DNA of 64,000 nt, from NCBI GenBank assembly GCA_038503075.1, contig JBCAML010000005.1, positions 1 to 64,000 of the forward strand. The letters are read 5' to 3'. Made by a program: the position numbers and the translations under genes. The notes beneath the pieces were generated by a model that made no database searches, was not told where the DNA came from, and was given only the letters and a program-made list of their open reading frames with translations. Position 1 is the first letter of the stretch. Every line of letters starts with the position of its first letter. Below are positions 56,121 through 64,000 of this stretch, piece after piece. The stretch comes from Gyromitra esculenta (taxonomy: Eukaryota; Ascomycota; Pezizomycetes; Pezizales; Discinaceae).

Positions 56121-56993
56121 ATGTTTCTCTCCCGCCAACTACGATTCAATGTAGCTTTGACTGGTCGAACTAGATCACTGCCTTTCGTCTATCTAGGTAG
56201 ACGCTTCACGAACTCATTTGCCTCAGATCAAGAGAACGAAGAACAGATTGCCCAAGCACGAGAGTGGCTCTCATCTTTCACTCCTGAGAATTTGCCCCGG
56301 AAGAACTGTGAGATCAGCTTTTCGCGCGCCTCAGGTCCTGGTAATAACTCTCTATAATTTTCTACATAGTTAGGTAAAGGCTAATCAAGGTGAAGGTGGC
56401 CAAAATGTTAATAAGTATATCACTTTTTTCTTACTACATATCAATATCAAGAGAGAAGTAGTTTAAACAGAATAAGTTTTAATTAAACAACAAAACTGGT
56501 TCATTGTTCAAGGTTAAATACCAAAGCGACGCTTCGACTTAATCTAAAAGAACACGGCTCTTTCATCAATCCTTATATTTTGGAAAAAGTTCGACAAAAC
56601 GTATGTTAAGGCCTACCCCGTTGAACCACCCAGCTGATACTTTTCAGTTCAACTAATATTAGAAGAATAGTCAACCTACGCTACAAAACATGACGAACTC
56701 GTTATACAATGCGATACACATAGAAACCAACCTAAGAATACCGAGGAGTGTTTTCAGCGGCTATATTCAACAATCGCAAACGCGGCAAAGCTTCCTGGGG
56801 TAACTACAGAGGAAACGAAGAAGAGGGTTGAAAAAATGTACGCTCCTATCTCCCTGTTCCCGAGCTCAGATACAAAGAATTCATAGTGATAGTGTTTGGG
56901 TATAGTGAAAAGAAAAATAAAGAGCGACGACTGCAAGAGAAGAAAAAGCATAGTAGTAAAAAGAGCTCGAGGAGAGGCTCACGGGATGACTGA
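56121..56993 (+). CDS. ICT1: mitochondrial ICT1-type peptidyl-tRNA hydrolase, 193 aa
   Basis: Five exons (56121-56340, 56396-56414, 56513-56600, 56671-56837, 56906-56993). The 19-bp second exon, with the last base of exon 1, completes the catalytic GGQ. A codon-independent release factor homologue that hydrolyses peptidyl-tRNA on stalled mitochondrial ribosomes (human MRPL58/ICT1; yeast Pth4). Features are a short presequence, QAREWLSSFTPENLP, ISFSRASGPGGQNVNKLNTK (GGQ loop), ATLRLNLKEHGSFINPYIL, ELVIQCDTHRNQPKNTEECF, and a C-terminal basic tail (ERRLQEKKKHSSKKSSRRGS) that in this family enters the mRNA channel. All five exons stay in frame, and frame continuity across splice signals is the main evidence for the structure. 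Confidence 0.9.
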
Positions 56994-57725
56994 TGGAATT
57001 GGAACGAGCGTTTTTATATTTATCATGAATAAGCAAACAGGAACGCTTCCTTGCGCAATCGAAATGACCAAAACCTCTTTAAAAATTCCCATGGCGGGGA
57101 GTGAATTCAGCGGGAAACCAACTCTTTAGAACTGGAGCTACCAGGCATTATGTTTCAAAACTAAATAGCCAATGCCAGTGGGTGAGAGTCGATGACCAGC
57201 CCGTTTGAGAGCGAGGTTGGAGGGCACTTTGCGTAATTGGCCCAAGCTATACATAGATTATGCGCGCTCCTTATCCTAGAAAGCTTTGCTACATTCTCCA
57301 ACTTCCGTGCCGAAAAGTTATTGTGCGTAATGGGGAAGCTTTGCAAAGTCGGGTGATAATTTATGATTCTACGAAAGACATCCCAAGATGGTAAGCGTAA
57401 TCGCCTAGCCGTTAGGTGGTCTGCTATAGATCGTAATTTCACTTAGCTTAATACTGGTTGAATATGGGTGTCGTTCTGACAAAAGGCGACTTATAGCACC
57501 TCGTCTATCAAGGCTCGCGCTACAGCTAGGTGGTCAAAAAAAATTCTCTAGTATGTAGAAAACATCTTGAACAGTCAACGAAATATTTAACAGAGAAATA
57601 TGATTCTTGAGAAGCATTCGACACACTAAATCTTGGTTGCCACCCTTTAGTTTAGCACTTTATTGCTTCTAACTGTCTTTTTGTTGCAACCGGGTAAGAA
57701 GCCTTTGAATTCTCTTAGAGCGACA
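56994..57725. other. spacer, nothing recognised
   Basis: Between convergent ICT1 and the unknown beta-rich gene. A 93-codon minus-strand frame (57161-57442) lacks family features and is not called. Confidence 0.4.
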
Positions 57726-58841
57726 CTATGTATAGATAAGTGATAATAAAATAGAGTAAAAGATATATTTATATTGCTTTTCTGGGAAGATGAATAGAAA
57801 GAAAAAGTAAATATAAGCAAATCGAAATACAGTTGGTAATAGGCAGGAAACGTGAATATCGCCCAGATACGTGATTATCCAACTATGTTTGCAACCCTGC
57901 TCTATTGCAATTTTAGCAGGAGTGAAGCACGTTTGTTTTTGGTGTTGACCTACCTGACCTTCCATCCATTGAGGAACAAGTTCTGCCCATTCATCGTCTC
58001 TAATAGTCTCAAAATCGGGAAACCACCTTGGGGTCTCTAGCGGCATTCCAAATCCTTGAGTAGGTTTAAAAAACACTGGATCTTCTTTCGACCACGGCCA
58101 TCCAAAAAGTTTTATTTTGAGATCTGTCTCGACGGTAACTTTGATATCTGCCTGAAATCTACCGTTGAAGCCCAGGATCACAGCGAATTTCAACTGGTCA
58201 GGAATGCCGCTTTTTTCCATTTTATTTTCCTTGATTACCCAAATTACTTCGTTTTCTTCCTCGTGCTCCCTGTCTCTGAAGCCACGGCCTGAAATTTCCA
58301 TACGATGACCCTTTTTGAACGAGGAGGTCTTTTCAACATACGGTTGAATACCAACTTGCATCGGAGCAATTGACGCCATACAAGGGAATTCAATGCCGTA
58401 AGCCCACGACTTATTTTCGACTATGACATTTCCAAACATTTTCTTTGGGGCAAAATTATAGATGACCGGGTCGTCTTTCGGCGACGGCTTCTGGGTGCCA
58501 TCTGGAGTGGCTTTGAAGGAGATGGCGATCTGGGCTCCCTTGAAACGCAAGGGACTATCTGCCTCGAATCGGAACTTGAAGTCGAGAAGAATCAATGCTG
58601 CTGGTTTTTGGTCAAAGCTGCCATAAACGACTCGTGCTAAATCTGCCGTAATATAGGTACGTTGGTTAAGGACCTTGTGAAGCGCACTCTTCCGGTTTAT
58701 TTCGTCTGTTGCAGTTATTCTGGTTTTCGGGCGTATACCGAGTTCGCCATTGTGGTGGTCAAGCTCAAGTAGAGCAGTACGGGAATAGGGCAACTCGGGC
58801 AGTTCGGGCGAGATATTTTCTTCGGGAGTGGCTTGTTCCAT
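57726..58841 (-). CDS. conserved hypothetical beta-rich protein, about 305-371 aa
   Basis: An ATG at 58839-58841 opens a long frame without a break. To about residue 305 (QWMEGQ) it reads like a folded soluble protein with many alternating hydrophobic strands (ALILLDFKFRFEADSPLRFK, QIAISFKATPDG, ELVPQWMEG), Trp- and Pro-containing loops, and no signal peptide. After that the composition changes abruptly (HVSCLLPTVFRFAYIYFFFL) at a GTAGGT donor-like site near 57930, so the last 65 codons are probably intron read-through and the true last exon is short; acceptors at 57905 or 57884 would each work. I know similar unnamed proteins in ascomycetes but not their role. It is divergent from the CHAT gene, 1.8 kb away. 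Confidence 0.65.
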   Translation of the reverse strand: MEQATPEENISPELPELPYSRTALLELDHHNGELGIRPKTRITATDEINRKSALHKVLNQRTYITADLARVVYGSFDQKPAALILLDFKFRFEADSPLRFKGAQIAISFKATPDGTQKPSPKDDPVIYNFAPKKMFGNVIVENKSWAYGIEFPCMASIAPMQVGIQPYVEKTSSFKKGHRMEISGRGFRDREHEEENEVIWVIKENKMEKSGIPDQLKFAVILGFNGRFQADIKVTVETDLKIKLFGWPWSKEDPVFFKPTQGFGMPLETPRWFPDFETIRDDEWAELVPQWMEGQVGQHQKQTCFTPAKIAIEQGCKHSWIITYLGDIHVSCLLPTVFRFAYIYFFFLFIFPEKQYKYIFYSILLSLIYT

Positions 58842-59494
58842 ATCGGTGGTTGCTCGTTTGAAAGCTAGCTACCTAGTCTTCGTGAGCGAAATGCGATCAT
58901 TATGGAAAGGCTCCTTGTTTTTGCCGGCATGCATACGCTTACCGTCCTGGAATCCAAAACATTGATTCACGTGATTAGTTACCAAGTGCGAGGTGGTCTC
59001 GCACTATGGACACTCTACTGCAAATCAAATATTCTTCCAATGGTTATTAACTTTGAAACACTTGAACGGTTAGTCCAAGCTTGCTAACTACATGTATACG
59101 ATATTTATCCACCAAGCTATAGAGGTGTGCGTACTAAGCCTAATGGTAAGATGATATTTCCTAGTATCTACGTGCTGTTGGAAAGACATGGTGTATGAGC
59201 ATGATTGATTTGCTACATACCAAGAAAGGAGCCCAGGATGCCCTAAAGCTATGGCATGACTTTGAAGAGAAGAGAAGAGGGAGTGAGGGAGATGAAGAAG
59301 AAGAAATTGTTAGAGATGAGATATGAGGATGGGGCGAGCTGAAGCAAGAGAATGGAGAGAATATGAACGGTGAATTTGAGCTTGCAGCGAGAGGATTTGG
59401 AGTGTAAAGTTTTAGGATTACGTCTATTATGGGTTTTTATTTACTTTGTCAGTATATTTTATGCTTCTATCTCGTTGTATTTTCGTTTTAGGGA

Positions 59495-59635
59495 AAGTGT
59501 GGGCTTTGGACTATGAGGCCAAGAAGATGAGATACGAAAGGACAAGGAAATATGTGGTTCTAATTATTTTGTATTATCATAGCTTTTGTGCTAGTTACAA
59601 TTAATGATATAAGCAAATAAAAAAAAGTATCTACT
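59495..59635. repeat. dispersed repeat, copy 2 (pair at 6215-6365)
   Basis: Carries the same ordered words as 6215-6365 (GGCTTTGGACTATG, CCAAGAAGAT, GTGCTAGTTACAATTAATGA), in the same orientation. It links the subtelomere with this second accessory zone. Confidence 0.55.
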
Positions 59636-59789
59636 TGCTGAAAAATAGGGTCTGTAACGCGGGCAAACCCCAGCAGCAACCAACTCCGCGCTTTGAATGA
59701 TCACAACACACAAAACAGGCTGAAACTATAGATTCGGGCGTAATTAGGATCGCTACAAAATAAATCATGAAGTTGTAGTAGTTAGGAGC

Positions 59790-59848
59790 TGATTGTGGGT
59801 TAAAAGCCGTGTTGCATAATAGGGATGGTTGCAATCGAGGTTTACCCA
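59790..59848. repeat. short inverted-repeat element (relative of 9838-9901)
   Basis: Read on the minus strand: TGGGTAAA at the start, GCAACC inside, CAACACGG, and TAACCCACAA at the end, the same order and spacing as 9838-9901. Confidence 0.45.
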
Positions 59849-59876
59849 GATCATAGACTTTATTTTTGAGCAAGTA

Positions 59877-59978
59877 CTAGGGGTAGGGGTGTGGAGATGG
59901 AACGCCAGGGGTTTCCGTTCTGTGAGGTCACCATAGAAATAATGTGAGATCTGTATCGTCTTCATGCCCTACCCCTAG
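59877..59978. mobile_element. MITE-like element, 102 bp, TA target duplication
   Basis: Inverted ends CTAGGGGTAGGG and CCCTACCCCTAG, flanked by TA on both sides (59875-59876, 59979-59980). No coding capacity; single copy here. Confidence 0.7.
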
Positions 59979-60023
59979 TACTGTGAGACTCTTATCTCCC
60001 CGGGTAATGTGTAGTACACTATA

Positions 60024-60479
60024 ACGTATTTCACCAGGAAGTGGGTCAGGCTGGGAAATGGGTCGGTTGAAACCACATCAAATCTTTACAACTTCCAAAC
60101 CTCAAAACTACCACAACAATTATTTAAAACAAATTTACACTGCTTGGGTAGGGATATCTATATATAAGATATGTTCTGTGGAAATCTTAAATAGTTATCC
60201 CAAATTTTGGTAGAGTTGAGACTGCAAACTAGAACCCTAATACAAATTTTTGTATGGGAAGATAGGCTGAACGCATTTCTTCATGAGCTTTGGAGTAAAT
60301 CCTATTATAGAAAAACCAAAAACCTTATCAAGGCAGCTGAAACTGACTGCTCAGACTTGGTGTAAAATTATGATTTTTTTGAGCTATCATGAGGATGGTG
60401 TCCCTCTGAGTTTGGGCATTTTTCGCCTGTTGCCGTGCGACCCATTTCTCTGTCTGACCCACTTCCCGGTCAAATACGT
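60024..60479. mobile_element. MITE family F, 456 bp, TA target duplication, inverted copy
   Basis: Reverse-complement relative of 25552-25996 along its whole length, with ends ACGTATTTCACCAGGAAGTG and (reverse complement of right) ACGTATTTGACCGGGAAGTG, flanked by TA at 60022-60023 and 60480-60481. It lies 136 bp upstream of the CHAT gene start and may supply part of its promoter. Confidence 0.9.
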
Positions 60480-60615
60480 TATATGGGAACTGGTGGGCGG
60501 ATCTTTCCAGCTTGCTGAGTCATTCAAAATTCACCTCATGCCAACTCATTGGGTTTCGACCACCACAGCCATCTCAACAACTTTTCTAGTAGCTCTCTTC
60601 AAATTGCTCAGACCT

Positions 60616-63600
60616 ATGGAGTCTAAAACTAAACCCGATTTCAAACTTGCAGACGATCAACCTTCACTCGAGACCGAACTCCAAAGATGCAGACTTCAAA
60701 GAAGGCTTGGGCATCTCAAAGAGGCAAATGTCAGCCTCAAAAAGTTGCAAAGTTCGCGTGATAGCCTCAGCACCAACGACCAAGCGTTGGTGCTTGCACA
60801 GATAGCATGGACTCTGCTACTGCAAGGGTTTTTTAAGGAGGCATATGAAACATTGGACCAATGGAACCCTTCCTTCAAACTCAACAGCTCAGAAGAGTCC
60901 ATTCCTAGCAAAACGAAGGCTTTCATAGAGCTACTAACGGAGTTCACGAGGGTGAATTGTTATGGCGATCCTATGAAGAGCGTGGAGGCAGCGCGGATCG
61001 TCTTTGATAAAGAGTTGAGGAATACGGATATGAAGGACTACGATTACACATTAGTACGTAACAGATTTTGCGCTCGATTTTTTTTGTTAATGCTAATGCG
61101 TTCTCTAGATACAAGTGGAGATATTTTATCATAAGATAATGATACTCGCGACAGAAATGGGGATCCTAGATCGTACAAAAACCCGGGCTCATACCAAAGC
61201 CCGACTTCGACCAATATTCGACCTGCTTTGTTCTGTCAAGCGTTGGGAAGAAGTCAGCATTATTGCAGAAACTCTGGCTCTAGTTTTAGATTGGCCTGAA
61301 AATGCAGATATTTTTTCAAACTTGCTCCAACTTGAAGATCTCCCACCACTCAACAGTGCCCACGCTCATTTCCAAGCCGGATGTTTGTTTGAACTCAAAC
61401 ATCTTTATCATGTTGCAGATGCACATTTTGAGGTTGCTCTAGATGGCTTTAAGAACTTAGGACATGCGTATGGCGAGCTCGATATCAGGATCTACAGAAG
61501 CGGTAGGAAAGAGAATCCGGAGGATAGTAGTCTTTTAGAGGATTACCAAAGAGATGTTGGTAAAGGTTGGCTAGAGATCCTCACCGAAATATCTGTCAAC
61601 TACGAAGAAATGGCTTTTCCAGTCGGGATGCTCAGAACATTGTCCAAAACCTGCGAACTTGCTCAGATCGCTAACGAATTCGAACTCGGCTACGACATCG
61701 CCAAGGACTGTGTAGAAATCGCACACAAGATTGGCTCACGTCTCCTTTGGATTCAATTCCAAATTTATATGCTTGCCGCAAGCCTGTGCCTGACTGCACG
61801 CGAGTCCACAGTAATAGGGTCAGGGGTAAAGCTCATCGAAACAGCGAGAGACTTTGGAGCACCGTGTTTGGAAGGCGCTATAGCTTCCATACTCTCTCTG
61901 GCATCTCTAAAGATTGCAGATAATTCACAGTCCATATACTGGGCAGAAAAATCAGCAGCTATCTTTAAAGATAGTACGGCGAACGATAAATCTCTTCAGG
62001 AGTACCATAGTGCACTTGTAAGATATGCACAAAACACCGGTGAAGAGTGCACCAACCAGCATCTCAAGGCGATTTCAGCCTACCTGAAAGAGTCGATAGA
62101 AATAGATATTGCCGCAGAAATATGGGGGTGCTACGTAAATAAACTTCTTTTGCTGGGTCAAGTCCAATTAGCCAGATATCGCACTTCCTCGGTGTTGAAG
62201 GCGACTACAAAACTGGAGTCATGTTTACAACGTGCTCTAGAGATCTCAGAGAAATTAGAAGGAGAGAAGCAGCGCGAGACGTTTGCCACTATCCAATGTC
62301 GCCGGGTGAACGGTCTGATGTTACAAGCAAAGGAAGAAACTAGCACCGCGAAGGAAAGACTCGCTATTGAATGTTTAAAGTCTGCGCTGGAAGTCTGCGG
62401 TCCTAACCTCTCTTCGTATCAACAAGCTGAGATCTATTGCCACCTTGGACCACCTCATTGGTCAATATTCGCGAAGACCACCAACCCTGCATCCTTACAA
62501 GTAGCTCTTGATGCTTTCACTGTTGCTTACCATACTTTCAAGAGCCTGGGGATTACAGATGCTTGTATTACTGCCGCGTATGGAATCGCCTTTTCTTTGT
62601 TTCTAGATGGTTCTCTTGAAAATTTCCCCGACGATCAGCATTTATTATCTTGTTTTCTTGAGATGGAAGAATGGGTGGACCGGAAAAGGAATGAGTTGTC
62701 AGCACTACGAACCATAGATGCCATAAAGTCAAAACAGTTTTTATCAACGGATAAGCATCTGAGAAATATGTACACGATGTCCCTGCAGGCCTGTATCAGA
62801 CTTAAACAATCCGAAGAAGCGTGGCACTGGATACAGAAGGGCAAAGCCAGGAGTGTCTCGGACTTACTAGGACTTGGAATCAAGATTCCAAGATCACTAT
62901 TGGTGACTGTACAAGACAACCCAGCAGCATTGTCATTATGGCAAGAAGAAATGGTGCTGCAGTCGACAGTATCCCAGTTACCTAGAGAACAAGCCGGCTT
63001 ATTACGAAAAGAGATTGAAATTTTGAAACAGAAGATGGAGCAAATAGATGAACTACGGAGGATTATAGACCTTCGAGGAGGGCACGCTGCAAGACTCAGT
63101 AACTTGGAGTGGGCCTTTGAGGACAAAAGTTTGCCGACATCAAATCGATCCGTTGTTTTCGTGGATTGGGCATCGACGTATAAAGGTGATTTATTCATGT
63201 TTATCGTCGATAAGTCACGAGAGCCCGTTCATTTTCGGCTAGATATCAACATCACTGATGTCAAGGATTGGTGGGAGGCAAATTTCCAGGACCCTGACAA
63301 TAAGGAGGAAATTCTAAGCGAAGAAGAAGATGAGGATAGTGCGTTCAGAGATTTGGATGCACTTGTAGAAAAGCTATCACTTTGCTCAAAGCCGGGCGAC
63401 CTGCTTGTTCTCTCACCTACTGGACCACTTCACTCCCTTCCACTCCATGCTTTGAGGGTTCCTAAAGACCCGAACTCGTCTGAAAAAACCATCCTGCTGA
63501 TCGAAAGGAATCCAGTAATATACTGTCCCAGCGTTACTATATTGGAGCAATGTGTTTCTCGGGCTCAATCACGCTTAGACTCACCGCAACTCGCTCCTCC

Positions 63601-64000
63601 AGCCATCTTTGCTGTCTACGAAGACCATCCAGAAGAGACATACTACTTTGATGACGAGGAGCAAGCCGTGATCTATGAACACGCCAGCAAGCTAGGCCAA
63701 CATTTGCATGCCTCGATAATCTGCGGCACCGAAGCAACGAAAACATCCTTTGCAAAAGAGTGTTCAAACACTCCTCTTATCCACTTTCACGGACACTGTA
63801 ATTTCGACAGCACAGACGTTTTATCACAATCTTTAATCCTCAGCTATGAAAGTCCAACCACGAGTACACAAACCCTACTGGACCAACTAACAATATCCGA
63901 TACTCGTAATTTTGCATCCACTGGATTTTGTTCAGAATCCCCAATTGAATTTTCCGTGGGAGATATCTTCGGCCTCGATCTCGCGAGTCCTCATGTTACA
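60616..64000 (+). CDS. TPR-like/CHAT-domain protease, C-terminus beyond window
   Basis: Exon 1 60616-61053, 55-bp intron, exon 2 from 61109 open to the last base: 1,110 codons, incomplete. CHAT proteins are caspase/separase-fold cysteine proteases. The first 800 residues are helical, with repeats resembling TPRs (HFQAGCLFELKHLYHVADAH, QALVLAQIAWTLLLQGFFKE). From about residue 828 the CHAT fold begins (VVFVDWASTYKGDLFMFIV), with GPLHSLPLHAL at about 918 and the His region LIHFHGHCNFD at 1037-1047 (catalytic His among 1038, 1040, 1042). The catalytic Cys normally follows LASPHVT, exactly where the window stops, so activity cannot be judged. A start at 60538 is possible. Role inferred: regulated proteolysis, perhaps in heterokaryon or cell-death recognition. 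Confidence 0.88.

Larger units (their letters stand above)
58842..60615. other. repeat-rich spacer upstream of CHAT gene
   Basis: Contains a purine-rich run (59266-59320), the dispersed repeat at 59495-59635, and three small inverted-repeat elements (59790-59848, 59877-59978, 60024-60479). No gene is called; the ATG-containing frame from 60283 lies mostly inside the last element. Confidence 0.6.

Noticed and set aside
60283..60615. N-terminal extension of the CHAT protein from an upstream ATG
   Set aside because: Most of it lies inside the family F mobile element (60024-60479); the in-frame openness is incidental.
1..64000. tRNA, rRNA or other structured RNA genes
   Set aside because: I looked for T-loop-like GTTCRANNC words with paired arms and found none convincing; a covariance-model search would decide.

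Overview
The window is a chromosome end of a filamentous ascomycete (Pezizomycotina; class not determinable from sequence alone). It opens with seven C-strand telomere repeats of the heptamer CCCTAAA. The genes have short GT-AG introns (about 44-142 bp) with CTRAC/CTAAC-like branch sites, and the recognisable gene families are fungal. The TTTAGGG heptamer is itself unusual, since most filamentous ascomycetes use TTAGGG.

Layout. (1) 1-14 kb is a gene-poor subtelomere. It holds one 236-codon unknown reading frame (2.05-2.76 kb), a decayed CHAT-protease gene (4.15-5.57 kb) broken by stops and frameshifts, a second frameshifted small frame (6.8-7.25 kb), and diffuse non-coding sequence. (2) 14-27 kb is an accessory zone: a wax-synthase-type membrane O-acyltransferase with one frame break or tiny intron, an unknown 273-aa protein, and an 829-aa multi-pass membrane protein. 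Between them lies a dense set of miniature inverted-repeat elements with TA target duplications, plus diverged direct repeats. (3) 27-57 kb is mostly conserved genes: aldo-keto reductase, arginyl-tRNA synthetase, an F-box/ankyrin protein, mitochondrial uL6m, TFIIH subunit Tfb1, Tti2, an acidic unknown, chaperonin CCT8, GTPase Nog1, asparaginyl-tRNA synthetase, mitochondrial uS19m, lipoate ligase Aim22, and an ICT1-type mitochondrial ribosome-rescue hydrolase. Two ankyrin pseudogenes and a striking 397-aa Lys-Pro repeat protein sit among them. (4) 57-64 kb is a second accessory stretch. It carries an unknown beta-rich protein and a large TPR-like/CHAT-domain protein cut off by the window end, and it shares mobile repeats with zones 1 and 2.

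Functionally the core genes concern translation (two aminoacyl-tRNA synthetases, two mitoribosomal proteins, Nog1, ICT1), transcription and repair (Tfb1), PIKK maturation (Tti2), protein folding (CCT8) and lipoylation (Aim22). They are independent housekeeping genes, not a pathway cluster. Several share divergent promoters carrying an identical 9-bp Reb1-like site and telobox-like CCCTAACCC motifs. Intron and exon limits below were read by eye from splice signals, frame continuity and family resemblance. No alignment or database search was run.
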